DNA of 64,000 bases from Bacteroidota bacterium (lineage in GTDB: Bacteria; Bacteroidota; Bacteroidia; Cytophagales; Cyclobacteriaceae): NCBI GenBank assembly GCA_018267215.1, contig JAFDYX010000020.1, forward strand, positions 124,001-188,000, written 5' to 3'. Every line of letters starts with the position of its first letter. Within the stretch, counting starts at the first letter, position 1. This document shows positions 52,435-62,662 of the stretch, in pieces. The position numbers and the translations under genes are program-made. Under the pieces are notes generated by a model. That model had not been told where the DNA came from and did no database searches. It saw only the letters and a list, made by a program, of their open reading frames with translations.

Positions 52435-52765
52435 CAAAGAACGACTTGCCCATATTTTAGATTCAATTGAATTTATTGAAATTTTTTGTAAAGGCGTAGA
52501 TGAAAAATCTTTCCGTTCTAATTATATGCTTCAACTTGCTGTTGTGAAACTATTGGAAATAATTGGAGAAGCCAGCAGCCGACTATCTAAAGAATTAAGA
52601 GAAGAATATACAGATATTGAATGGCCGTTAATTATTGGTTCGCGCAATGTTTTGGCCCACGAGTATTTTTCTATTAGTTATGATATTGTATGGGAAGCAG
52701 TTCAAAATGATTTACCCAAACTAAAGCGTAACCTTCAAAAGATAATTGAGCAAAGATTCAGTTAG
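52415..52765 (+). CDS. hepT: HepT-type HEPN ribonuclease toxin (DUF86)
   Basis: A 116-residue HEPN protein with the complete RX4HXY motif: Arg77, His82, Tyr84 in GSRNVLAHEYFSIS. Arg and His form the RNase active site at the dimer interface and the tyrosine is the AMPylation target of MntA. Other landmarks are DKERLAHILDSIEFIEIFCK and LQLAVVKLLEIIGEASSRLS. All catalytic positions are intact, so this is probably a working module, placed downstream of an MFS gene. Confidence 0.93.
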   Translation: MRSKLGDKERLAHILDSIEFIEIFCKGVDEKSFRSNYMLQLAVVKLLEIIGEASSRLSKELREEYTDIEWPLIIGSRNVLAHEYFSISYDIVWEAVQNDLPKLKRNLQKIIEQRFS

Positions 52766-52833
52766 TTAACCAAAGTCGAGTCTGTAAATTAACTGACAAG
52801 TTCAATTTTCAGACCCGGAAATTTGGCCATCTG

Positions 52834-54528
<1,695 letters not shown>

Positions 54529-54555
54529 TCATCCAACCTGTTTCAATCGAATTAA

Positions 54556-55587
54556 ATGTACCAGTACCTGATCCGCCCCCTGCTTTTTCTGTTCGACCCC
54601 GAAAAAATCCACCATTTCATTTTTGCTTTCCTGAAGTTTTCGGGCAAGATACCCGGAGCAAAAAGCCTATTGCGTTTTTTGTATGTAACTGAATCTCCCT
54701 TGCTGGCGCGCGAATTGTTCGGCATCCGTTTTAAAAACCCCGTGGGGCTGGCTGCCGGCTTTGATAAAGATGCCAAACTGATTGATGAGTTGGATTGCCT
54801 CGGCTTTGGGTTTATAGAAATCGGTACACTTACACCACGGCCTCAGCCCGGCAATGAAAAACCCAGGCTGTTCCGTTTGCCAAAAGACCGGGCATTGATT
54901 AACCGAATGGGTTTTAACAATGAAGGTGTGCTGGCAGCAGCTGAGCGGTTGAAGAGAAGAAAATCATCCATTGTCGTAGGCGGAAATATCGGCAAGAATA
55001 AAATTACACCTAACGAAAAAGCAGTAGATGATTACAATGATTGTTTTGAGGTGCTCTACCCGTATGTTGATTATTTTGTAGTAAACGTCAGCTCGCCCAA
55101 CACGCCCGGCTTGCGCGAACTGCAAGAGAAAGAGCCATTGAAAAAATTGATGGCACATGTAAAACAACGCAGTAACAAAAAAGAAAAACCCAAACCTGTC
55201 TTGCTAAAAATTGCACCCGACCTGACGACCTCGCAACTGGATGACATAGTTGAAATTTTAATCGAAACAAAAACCGATGGCGTGATCGCCACCAACACCA
55301 CCATTTCAAGAGACGGATTGGCTACTGATGCAAAAACAATTTCTGCCATTGGAAACGGAGGGCTGAGTGGCCAACCGCTGACAAAAAAATCTACCGAAGT
55401 GATTTCTTATCTGCGATCGAAACTTGGAAAAAATTATCCGATTATCGGAGTAGGAGGGATTATGACAGCCGCTGATGCCGCTGATAAACTAAAGGCTGGC
55501 GCAGACTTGGTGCAGGTGTACACCGGCTTTATCTACGAAGGCCCCGGGTTGGCAAAAAAGATTTTGAGGGCAGTGCGCTTGCATTAA
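54556..55587 (+). CDS. pyrD: Dihydroorotate dehydrogenase (quinone), class 2
   Basis: A 343-residue membrane-associated flavoenzyme of pyrimidine synthesis, oxidising dihydroorotate with quinone. The N-terminal amphipathic helix of class 2 is present ([20 protein letters not shown]); [49 protein letters not shown] and the active-site serine in [15 protein letters not shown] are all normal; [20 protein letters not shown] binds FMN phosphate. Confidence 0.97.
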   Translation: MYQYLIRPLLFLFDPEKIHHFIFAFLKFSGKIPGAKSLLRFLYVTESPLLARELFGIRFKNPVGLAAGFDKDAKLIDELDCLGFGFIEIGTLTPRPQPGNEKPRLFRLPKDRALINRMGFNNEGVLAAAERLKRRKSSIVVGGNIGKNKITPNEKAVDDYNDCFEVLYPYVDYFVVNVSSPNTPGLRELQEKEPLKKLMAHVKQRSNKKEKPKPVLLKIAPDLTTSQLDDIVEILIETKTDGVIATNTTISRDGLATDAKTISAIGNGGLSGQPLTKKSTEVISYLRSKLGKNYPIIGVGGIMTAADAADKLKAGADLVQVYTGFIYEGPGLAKKILRAVRLH

Positions 55588-55604
55588 GCAGCCCGCCTGA
55601 TGGG

Positions 55605-56186
55605 TTAATGTTTATCCACCGCGTAACTCAGTTCTGTTACACCACACTGAAATTGGTGAGTATGCAGCAGATTTAATTTTGTTTTACCTTGGATGCCCTT
55701 AAACAATGGAATGCCCTGCCCCAGGATTATAGGATTAATAAACAACCAGTAGCCATCAATTAGATTTTGTTCCATCAGTGCATGGGTTGCTGTGGGGCTG
55801 CCAAAAAGCAAGATTTCTTTACTCCCGCCAGGGTGAGATTTTTTTAGCTCGTTTATTCTGTCTGCAAGGTTGTTGCTAATAATTGTGGTGTTGACCAGAC
55901 CCGATTCTTTCACCGTTTTCGATAAAACAATTTTATGAATCTTGTTATACCAAGCTGAATGTTCCATGTCGTGCTTAGTCGCGTTGGGTTTACTTCCTGC
56001 GGCAGGCCAATAATTTTCCATCATCTGATAAGTTACCCGTCCGTATAATGCAGTATCGCCTTCACCGATTCGTTTGCCGACATACTCAAACAATTCTTCA
56101 TTAATTGTAATCCAGTTCATCTCTCCCTTAGGCCCTGCTACAAAGCCATCCAATGACACGTGCATAAATGAAATTATTTTTCTCAT
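55605..56186 (-). CDS. Dihydrofolate-reductase-family (RibD C-terminal) protein
   Basis: A 193-residue protein of the RibD-C/DHFR-like fold: KIISFMHVSLDGFVAGPKGE, TALYGRVTYQMMENYWPAAG, KIHKIVLSKTVKESG, GSKEILLFGSPTATHALMEQ and DGYWLFINPIILGQGIPLFK. This group of stand-alone proteins is common in Bacteroidota and Firmicutes; it is probably an NADPH-dependent reductase, but the substrate is unknown and true DHFR activity is not implied. Start at ATG 56186, five bases after the alpha/beta hydrolase stop. Last gene of a five-gene minus-strand operon. Confidence 0.9.
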   Translation of the reverse strand: MRKIISFMHVSLDGFVAGPKGEMNWITINEELFEYVGKRIGEGDTALYGRVTYQMMENYWPAAGSKPNATKHDMEHSAWYNKIHKIVLSKTVKESGLVNTTIISNNLADRINELKKSHPGGSKEILLFGSPTATHALMEQNLIDGYWLFINPIILGQGIPLFKGIQGKTKLNLLHTHQFQCGVTELSYAVDKH

Positions 56187-56191
56187 GGTAT

Positions 56192-56983
56192 TCAATTTTT
56201 GTTTAAAAATTTTTCAATCATCGGAACGACCAGGTCGCTCTTTTTGAAGTCAGGCGTTATGGTTGTGATTTCGCCAATATATTCTCCGTGCCCGCCCGGA
56301 ATGATCGCTAACTCTGAATTTATTATTTGTCGGTGCAATTCAAGTGCGTGTTCCGGGGTAATCACATCTTTGTCGCCAATAATAATTAAAGTAGGTGCTT
56401 TTATAGTTTTGATTTGTTCGTCCGGTATATCTTTAAAATTTACCATTCGCTTAGCATCTTTATCGTGCATTGTTTGCAAACCGTTTGCATCTGCCGCAAC
56501 TTTTTTATAACCCGTTTTTAATTGTTCGGGCATATTATCCAATGAAGCCTGCGACATAAAACCCCAGAACCAATAAGGCACTCCGCTGCGTTTGGCAAGC
56601 GCAGAACCTAAAATCATTTTGTTAACTATTTCAGGGTGTCGGATAGCAATTTGTAAAGCCGTAGTTCCGCCATTACTGAAACCAAGGAAGTCGGATTTTT
56701 CTATGTTTAAATTTTTAAGAAGTATGGCCACATCATCTGCATCTTGCTCAAACGAAAGGTCAGTGTTTCTATCGCTTGTTCTTCCGTGCGCTTGCAGTTC
56801 TACGGCAATGATTTTTCTGTTTCCAGCAAGCAACGGAATTAATTTTTCAAAACTTGTTTGGATGGTAGAACCACCACCATGGATCAACACAATGGGTTCC
56901 CCTTCTCCATAAACTTCATAATACATTTTAATTCCGTTCACATCGGAATATCCTTTTGTTATTTTCTGTTGCCAATTTTCCAC
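56192..56983 (-). CDS. Alpha/beta-hydrolase-fold enzyme
   Basis: A 263-residue cytoplasmic hydrolase. The oxyanion region is PIVLIHGGGST, the nucleophile elbow GFSNGGTTALQ (GxSxG), the acid in LIIIGDKDVITPEHALEL and the catalytic histidine in IPGGHGEYIGEI. No signal peptide. The substrate is not predictable. Second from last in the operon, 14 bases after the DUF1697 gene. Confidence 0.9.
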   Translation of the reverse strand: MENWQQKITKGYSDVNGIKMYYEVYGEGEPIVLIHGGGSTIQTSFEKLIPLLAGNRKIIAVELQAHGRTSDRNTDLSFEQDADDVAILLKNLNIEKSDFLGFSNGGTTALQIAIRHPEIVNKMILGSALAKRSGVPYWFWGFMSQASLDNMPEQLKTGYKKVAADANGLQTMHDKDAKRMVNFKDIPDEQIKTIKAPTLIIIGDKDVITPEHALELHRQIINSELAIIPGGHGEYIGEITTITPDFKKSDLVVPMIEKFLNKN

Positions 56984-56997
56984 TATTATGTGAAGGG

Positions 56998-57549
56998 TTA
57001 CATCTTTTTCAGAATCTTTTCCAAGGTGTTCAGGTTGCGGGAGGTGAACGCTTCTTTCAAATCTTTTCTGCCCAAGATTTTACCAAACGATGAATCAAGC
57101 GTATTGCCTTTGGGTACTCTCCAATAAAAATTGGTGGCAACGATTTTTGCATCCTCACCTTTTGTTTTTTGCGATTTTTCAAATTCAGACATGAGTGTTT
57201 TTTCAATTTTGTCATTTCCGACAAAACAGTAAATATGAAAATCAGCATCAACGGCAAAAGGATTCTTTTCGAAAATTGTTTCTACTTCGCTTTTGTCTTT
57301 TAAAAACAAGAAAGCTTCGTATTTAAAATGCGCGGACATGGCTTTTTCCAACAACTTTTTTAAATCATTTTTTTCTTTTGCTGAAGAGAATAAAATGTTA
57401 CCGGATGCCAGAATAGACGACACACTTTTCATCCCTGCATTTTCAAATACCGTGCAAACTTCTGCCATTTTCATGGTAGTGCCTTTCACATTTACACCAC
57501 GCAAAAAGGCACAATAACGATTGCCTACAATTTTCATTTTTGCATTCAT
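56998..57549 (-). CDS. DUF1697 family protein
   Basis: A 183-residue protein of the DUF1697 family: YCAFLRGVNVKGTTMKMAEV, MKSVSSILASGNILFSSAKE and the C-terminal TSRNLNTLEKILKKM with conserved R-N-xx-T are diagnostic. The family is widespread and uncharacterised. I chose ATG 57549, four bases after the methyltransferase stop; ATG 57537 is an alternative. Confidence 0.85.
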   Translation of the reverse strand: MNAKMKIVGNRYCAFLRGVNVKGTTMKMAEVCTVFENAGMKSVSSILASGNILFSSAKEKNDLKKLLEKAMSAHFKYEAFLFLKDKSEVETIFEKNPFAVDADFHIYCFVGNDKIEKTLMSEFEKSQKTKGEDAKIVATNFYWRVPKGNTLDSSFGKILGRKDLKEAFTSRNLNTLEKILKKM

Positions 57550-57553
57550 TTTT

Positions 57554-58393
57554 TCAGATTTTGGCAACCAAGAAAAATTCGCCACTTGCCGGAACAAGAT
57601 TATCGGCTCTGTTTTTAAAATATCTTTCAGCCATCTCTTTTGTGGAAATGATTTGGATTTCTTTTAAACCTATTTCTTCTGCAAGGATTTTAATTTTATC
57701 AACAGAAAAAAAACTGACAAAAGGAGTTCCTGATGCTGTCGCTCCTTTGATTGCAATTTCTTGCATGGGTTTATCCTCCTTATCAAGTTGTTCCAACGGT
57801 AAATAAAATGCGATGGCAATGGTAGAGCCAGTGGCAAGTGCAGTCATTTTCCTCAAAGTATCTATGATGGCTTCTTTAGTAAGATACAGCGTAACACCCG
57901 TACAGGAAACTACTGCTTTTTTGTGCACGTCAAAACCACAGCTTAAAAGCTCAGGCCACCAAGAGGATGTTTCAAAATCAACCGGAACGAAATGAAGGTT
58001 GTTTGGAATTTTATAGCCATGTTCAATTAGCTTTTCTTTTTTCCAAGCCAGTGTGCCGGGCTGGTCTATTTCATAAATATCAACCTGCGAACTGATTCCG
58101 ATATTTCGCTGTGCAAAACTATCCAACCCTGCACCGAGCAACACATATTGCTTTACGCCTTTTGCAATTTGTTCTTTGGCTATATCTTCCACAAATCTGG
58201 CACGGGCAACGATAGAAGCCCGAAGCCGTTTGGTGTATTTCATATCAGGGCGTTCCGGCCAATCTTTTTCGGGTTTGATGAGTTCGTAACCTACCACATC
58301 TTCTATAACATAAGGTTTATTGTCTGCCAATACGTGCAATGCCCGCCACAAAGCCGTTCGCAAGGCTGTATTATCGGGTTGTTTAGATGTCAT
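57554..58393 (-). CDS. Class I SAM-dependent methyltransferase (PPM/leucine carboxyl methyltransferase-like)
   Basis: A 279-residue methyltransferase related to the leucine carboxyl methyltransferase/TIGR00027 group: ALHVLADNKPYVIEDVVGYE, RLRASIVARARFVEDIAKEQ, the SAM-binding loop QYVLLGAGLDSFAQRNIGIS, VDIYEIDQPGTLAWKKEKL and AVVSCTGVTLYLTKEAIIDT. In this family targets are carboxyl groups of natural products or proteins; the target here is unknown. Its ATG directly follows the stop of the DUF4136 gene, with no gap. Confidence 0.9.
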   Translation of the reverse strand: MTSKQPDNTALRTALWRALHVLADNKPYVIEDVVGYELIKPEKDWPERPDMKYTKRLRASIVARARFVEDIAKEQIAKGVKQYVLLGAGLDSFAQRNIGISSQVDIYEIDQPGTLAWKKEKLIEHGYKIPNNLHFVPVDFETSSWWPELLSCGFDVHKKAVVSCTGVTLYLTKEAIIDTLRKMTALATGSTIAIAFYLPLEQLDKEDKPMQEIAIKGATASGTPFVSFFSVDKIKILAEEIGLKEIQIISTKEMAERYFKNRADNLVPASGEFFLVAKI

Positions 58394-58945
58394 TTATTTT
58401 TTAGGCGGGAAATTTTTAAGGGCAGCGGCTACTCCTTTTCTGAAATTTTCTTCCGTTAGCTCCGGGTTTTTTTCAAAAAAAGAAACCGCCACAGATCGCC
58501 ACACCATTTGGCCTTTTGCTTTATCAGCCAAATCAATGATCAATGTTCCTTTGTTGACGATCAGTTCTTCGGGCTGCGCAAATTGCGGGCGCATCAGAAA
58601 AGGCTGGTCATCGGTGCGATGCCATAAAATAGCCGTGTCGGTTTTAATAGACACATGTACATCCATCAGCAGGTCGGGTGTATTGGAGTTGTACTCAATC
58701 CCTTTGGCTTTCATTTCGGCTATGATAGCTTGTTGCATGAGTGATTTTATCAGCGAGTCATTAAAGTGCCGGGGTGCATTCATTCTAAACTCGCAACCCT
58801 CCAGCCAGCAAAATGTTTTATATTTTTTAAAATCTGTTTGGTGGTTGTAAGTAGTCTTCACCCGGATGGAACATCCGGCCACAAAAATTATAAGATACGC
58901 CAGGCCTAGTAACCTTTTCAGTACAGAGATATTAAATGATGCCAT
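58394..58945 (-). CDS. DUF4136 lipoprotein
   Basis: A 183-residue lipoprotein (signal LLGLAYLIIFVAGC, lipidated Cys followed by SIR). The DUF4136 domain is seen in VKTTYNHQTDFKKYKTFCWL, DLLMDVHVSIKTDTAIL, and VNKGTLIIDLADKAKGQMVW with RSVAVSFFEKNPELTEENFR. The family is found widely in the envelope of Gram-negative bacteria with no known function. ATG 58945 is preferred to a TTG upstream. First gene of the five-gene operon, 44 bases after the histidine kinase gene. Confidence 0.88.
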   Translation of the reverse strand: MASFNISVLKRLLGLAYLIIFVAGCSIRVKTTYNHQTDFKKYKTFCWLEGCEFRMNAPRHFNDSLIKSLMQQAIIAEMKAKGIEYNSNTPDLLMDVHVSIKTDTAILWHRTDDQPFLMRPQFAQPEELIVNKGTLIIDLADKAKGQMVWRSVAVSFFEKNPELTEENFRKGVAAALKNFPPKK

Positions 58946-58989
58946 GAGATAAAAGTTGATCAATCTACATTGAAAATTTAGATATAATG

Positions 58990-60177
58990 TTATGCACTTT
59001 TCAATTCAATGCGAAATGTTGTTCCGGTGTTTTCCTGCGAATCTTTTATAAAGATCTTCCCCTCGTGGTACATTTCAATAATCCGCTTGGCTAAAGTAAG
59101 GCCAAGCCCCCAGCCGCGTTTTTTGGTGGTAAAGCCGGGCTTAAAAACATTGGCGATTATATTCTTAGGCATACCCCGGCCGGTATCGGAAACATCAATC
59201 AATACTTTGTTTTCATTGCCGCGCAAAATTTTGATAGCGATGGTGCCGGTGCTGCCAATGGCATCTACCGCATTTTTGCACAGGTTTTCCAATACCCATT
59301 CAAACAAAGGCGGATGAACCATGGCCTGGATGGATTCGGATAGTGCATACACTTCAATTTTTATTTTTGACGAAACACGTGGCTGCAGATAGCTAACCAC
59401 ACGGTTGACCAACTGAAGAATATTTTCGCTCTTAAGCGAAGGGGTAGAGCCAATGCTGGAAAACCGCTCGGTAACAACCTGCAGTTTGCGGATGTCTTTC
59501 TCTAGTTCTTCTACAATACCTTTGTTTTTTACTTGGGGGTCATCGCGCAATACTTCTATCCAGGCCATCAGCGAAGAAATGGGCGTGCCCAACTGATGGG
59601 CTGTTTCTTTGGTGAGACCCACCCACACTTGGTTTTGTTCTGCCGTGCGCGAGTAATTGAAAGCCAAATAAGAGATGAAACCAAAAATTGATAATACAAG
59701 AATCTGAATGTAGGGATAAGCTGTAAGTTCTGTCAGCAGAAAAGAATTTTTGTAGTACACATATTGTTTGCCGAATACTTCATGCGTTTCAGGATCTTTT
59801 AAAATGATTTCAATAGCCGGATAAGTTTCTTTCATCTCCCGAAGCTCGCTGCGCAGGTATTCATATTTTTTATCCGTGCTCCAATGGTCGTTCAGGCTGA
59901 TGTTGTTGTAATAGAGGATAGAGTCTCTGCCATCTGTATTGATAATAGGGATGGAATTGTTTTTGTTGATAATTTCTTCTTGAATAAACTGGATGTCGTT
60001 TTGGGTGGAATTGATCGTGTACTCCAACGCGTGGGCAAATAATTTTACCTGGTCTTTTTCCCGTTCTTCCAGCCGGTTTACCAACATTTCTGTAAAGTAA
60101 ATCGAGCCTATACTGATGAACACCGACACGGCCAGAATGATCCATTTCAGGTTGGCGTTGTTTCGATAAAAATCCAT
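58990..60177 (-). CDS. Membrane-bound sensor histidine kinase
   Basis: A 395-residue kinase: two membrane segments (LKWIILAVSVFISIGSIYFT, residues 10-29; IQILVLSIFGFISYLAFNYS, 157-176) enclose a periplasmic sensor of about 125 residues without recognised ligand motif. The phospho-acceptor His194 is in LTKETAHQLGTPISSLMAWI; the ATPase has ENLCKNAVDAIG (N box), DVSDTGRGMPKN (G1) and KRGWGLGLTLAKRI (G2). No response regulator is adjacent, so it is an orphan. It follows the ABC exporter genes, 78 bases after the permease. Confidence 0.93.
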   Translation of the reverse strand: MDFYRNNANLKWIILAVSVFISIGSIYFTEMLVNRLEEREKDQVKLFAHALEYTINSTQNDIQFIQEEIINKNNSIPIINTDGRDSILYYNNISLNDHWSTDKKYEYLRSELREMKETYPAIEIILKDPETHEVFGKQYVYYKNSFLLTELTAYPYIQILVLSIFGFISYLAFNYSRTAEQNQVWVGLTKETAHQLGTPISSLMAWIEVLRDDPQVKNKGIVEELEKDIRKLQVVTERFSSIGSTPSLKSENILQLVNRVVSYLQPRVSSKIKIEVYALSESIQAMVHPPLFEWVLENLCKNAVDAIGSTGTIAIKILRGNENKVLIDVSDTGRGMPKNIIANVFKPGFTTKKRGWGLGLTLAKRIIEMYHEGKIFIKDSQENTGTTFRIELKSA

Positions 60178-60183
60178 CCCACA

Positions 60184-60215
60184 AATTACAAATTAAGCGC
60201 TGCAAATTACAAATG
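60184..60215. repeat. ATTACAAAT direct repeat
   Basis: CAAATTACAAATTAAG and GCAAATTACAAATGAG are near-copies 20 bases apart between the kinase and permease genes, of the same phrase type as near tig (25991) and the tRNA-Leu (26166). Confidence 0.55.
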
Positions 60216-60255
60216 AGCAAAATGCAGATGCCAGAGTTGGTACAAGAAGCAGCAG

Positions 60256-61602
60256 CTACTCGCGCATCATAAACCACTTCACCATTACACGCCAATTTAC
60301 TTTGGTGCCGGTCATTAAAATGCCTACACGGTAAATCCGGCCGGCAATCCAGGTGGTGAGGATGAACCCTCCGATGAGCAACAACATGGAGAGAGCCAGT
60401 TGCCAGCCGGGCACATCAAAGGCAATACGCCCCACCATTGCCACCGGAGAGGTGAAGGGGATGATGGACAGCCAGAAGCTGACCGGGCCGTGTGGATCGC
60501 GAAGGATAAACATAAACAAACCCATGTAGCCGATCAGCAACGGAAGCGTAATGGGAAATTGAAACTGCTGCGACTCCTGAATTGACTCTACAGCCGAGCC
60601 TACTGCGGCAAACAATGCTCCATACAAGAGGTAGCCTCCCAAAAAATAGAAAACAAAGACAAAAGCAATTTTGGCAAACGGTATTTCGCTTACGCTCTGC
60701 ATCAACTCATTTATTTTTACGTTGGGCTGTGCTTGTTGCTGCATAGCCTGCTTGACATCGTCATCTTTAATTTTTTTAGACACTTCTTCTATCATTTGTT
60801 TTTGGGGCATCTTTAAACCGAAGTAGCCGAGCACACCGGTTGAAAGAAAAGTGATAAGAATAATCCAAATCAGAAATTGTACCACCCCCACGGCCGCAAT
60901 GCCAACAATTTTTCCCAGCATCAACTGAAAAGGTTTGACGGAAGACACAATCACCTCTACCACCTTAGAGGTCTTTTCGTCAATCACGCCTTGCATAATC
61001 TGGATGCCGTACACCAGTACAAAAATGTAAATCATAATACCCAGCGCAAAACCCATTCCGTAGAGTATTCCCGAGTTGCTCGATTTTTCCTCACCTGTAT
61101 CAGATAGATTAATCTGCTTTAAACTGATTTTTGTTTTCAGGTTTTTTAAAACTTCTTTATCAATTTTAAACTCCTGGAGTTTCAGGTCGCGCACGCGCTC
61201 TTCCAGCAGAGATTCCAGATCTCCAACCTTTTCGATGCTGGGGTTTTCTTGTGTGTAGATGATGAGCCCATCGGGCTTATTAATATCAAATGCTGGCACG
61301 TACAGCAAGGCAAAGTATTTGGTTTCGTTGTAAGCCTTTTTGGCCTGCTCCAGTTTCAGTTGCAGGGGCACAAAATGAAACCGCTTGGTATTTTTGGCGC
61401 TGTCTAAATTAAACTGGCCGCTTTCATCTACAACCATTACCGTATCGGGCTTGGCCGACTCAGCTTCTTTCATCATAATGTACACCAATCCACCAATAAC
61501 AGCAGGAAAGATGAGAGGCACCACAATGGTGGCAATCAGAAAAGATTTCTTTTTTACACGGATTAAAAATTCGCGCTGGATAATCAACCAAACTTTGTTC
61601 AT
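60256..61602 (-). CDS. ABC-2 type exporter permease (NatB-like)
   Basis: A 448-residue permease with one N-terminal membrane helix (IATIVVPLIFPAVIGGLVYI), a 160-residue extracytoplasmic domain (DTVMVVDESGQFNLDSAKNT; YFALLYVPAFDINKPDGLII) and at least five C-terminal helices (GFALGIMIYIFVLVYGIQIM; KIVGIAAVGVVQFLIWIILI; and others). This is the topology of NatB-type ABC-2 permeases, whose cargo may be sodium or small compounds. Partner ATPase is encoded 30 bases upstream. Confidence 0.9.
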   Translation of the reverse strand: MNKVWLIIQREFLIRVKKKSFLIATIVVPLIFPAVIGGLVYIMMKEAESAKPDTVMVVDESGQFNLDSAKNTKRFHFVPLQLKLEQAKKAYNETKYFALLYVPAFDINKPDGLIIYTQENPSIEKVGDLESLLEERVRDLKLQEFKIDKEVLKNLKTKISLKQINLSDTGEEKSSNSGILYGMGFALGIMIYIFVLVYGIQIMQGVIDEKTSKVVEVIVSSVKPFQLMLGKIVGIAAVGVVQFLIWIILITFLSTGVLGYFGLKMPQKQMIEEVSKKIKDDDVKQAMQQQAQPNVKINELMQSVSEIPFAKIAFVFVFYFLGGYLLYGALFAAVGSAVESIQESQQFQFPITLPLLIGYMGLFMFILRDPHGPVSFWLSIIPFTSPVAMVGRIAFDVPGWQLALSMLLLIGGFILTTWIAGRIYRVGILMTGTKVNWRVMVKWFMMRE

Positions 61603-61632
61603 AGGGGTAATGCTTGTGTGATAAGATATAAA

Positions 61633-62577
61633 TTATGCTTCTTGCAAATGTTTCTTCAGGGCTTCATCGCCCTCGCCTTTCACCAAGCTGATAAAAATAT
61701 CAGACATGCTGGGCAACTGTTCCTGAAAACTAAACACTTCGGTCAGGTCAATCAGCTCGCGGATCAACTGGTTTCCTTTGATGTTTCCTTTAGCCTGAAT
61801 GGTGGAAGTGTACAGACCGTCTTCCAGAACAGATTGTTTTTTCAATTCATATTTTTCAGCCGGCAGCGTAAAATGATTTCCCCGGTGCTCAACAATAAAA
61901 GTATTCGATCGGTATTGTTCTTTTACCTGCTTCTTGGCTCCTTCCAGAATTTTTTTCGATTTATTGATGAGGGCAATATGGTCACACAGCGATTCTACTG
62001 TCTCCATGCGGTGGGTAGAAAAAATAATCGTGCTGCCGTTGGCTTTCAGTTCCAGGATCTTTTCGGTGATGAGTTGCGCATTGACCGGATCAAAACCCGA
62101 GAAAGGTTCATCGAGGATAATCAGTTTGGGTTCGTGCAGCACCGTGCTGATAAACTGCACCTTTTGTGCCATGCCTTTGCTGAGGTCTTCCACTTTTTTA
62201 TTCCACCAATCTTTTACCTCAAATTTCTCGAGCCAAACTTTAATGCGAGCCAACGCTTCCTTGCGGCTTAATCCCTTTAGCTGAGCGAGATACAATAATT
62301 GGTCGCCCACTTTCATTTTTTTATAGAGCCCGCGTTCTTCCGGCAGGTAGCCGATTTTTTCTACATGAGCCGGCTTTAGTTTTTCCCCGAAGATGAAAAT
62401 TTCTCCTTCATCGCGGTTGATGATCTGGTTGATAATGCGGATCAGGGTTGTTTTGCCCGCACCATTAGGTCCCAGCAGCCCAAAGATGGTTTGCTCTGGA
62501 ATAGTGATGCTGACTTTGTCGAGTGCAGTATGCTGGGCGTATCGTTTTGATACGTTGGTGGTAATTAAAGCTTCCAA
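61633..62577 (-). CDS. ABC exporter ATP-binding subunit
   Basis: A 314-residue ATPase: Walker A GLLGPNGAGKTTLIRIINQI, Q-loop IGYLPEERGLYKKMKV, signature LSKGMAQKVQF (a common NatA-type variant of LSGGQ), Walker B LIILDEPFSGFDPVN, H-loop IFSTHRMETVE, and a C-terminal DUF4162-like domain. There is no ATG at the front. A TTG at 62577 is chosen because TATTTTTG, a -7 element at 62601-62608, would lie inside the longer TTG version that starts at 62619. Confidence 0.92.
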   Translation of the reverse strand: MEALITTNVSKRYAQHTALDKVSITIPEQTIFGLLGPNGAGKTTLIRIINQIINRDEGEIFIFGEKLKPAHVEKIGYLPEERGLYKKMKVGDQLLYLAQLKGLSRKEALARIKVWLEKFEVKDWWNKKVEDLSKGMAQKVQFISTVLHEPKLIILDEPFSGFDPVNAQLITEKILELKANGSTIIFSTHRMETVESLCDHIALINKSKKILEGAKKQVKEQYRSNTFIVEHRGNHFTLPAEKYELKKQSVLEDGLYTSTIQAKGNIKGNQLIRELIDLTEVFSFQEQLPSMSDIFISLVKGEGDEALKKHLQEA

Positions 62578-62600
62578 ACGTTTTTTATTTGTGTGAACCA

Positions 62601-62608
62601 CAAAAATA
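62601..62608 (-). promoter_or_regulatory. -7 promoter element of the ABC exporter operon
   Basis: TATTTTTG on the minus strand matches TAnnTTTG, 23 bases before the TTG start at 62577. Confidence 0.55.
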
Positions 62609-62662
62609 ACAATTTGCAAGCTAAGAGAACTACGAAAATGGTATTGTTAGTATGCGAGCAAC

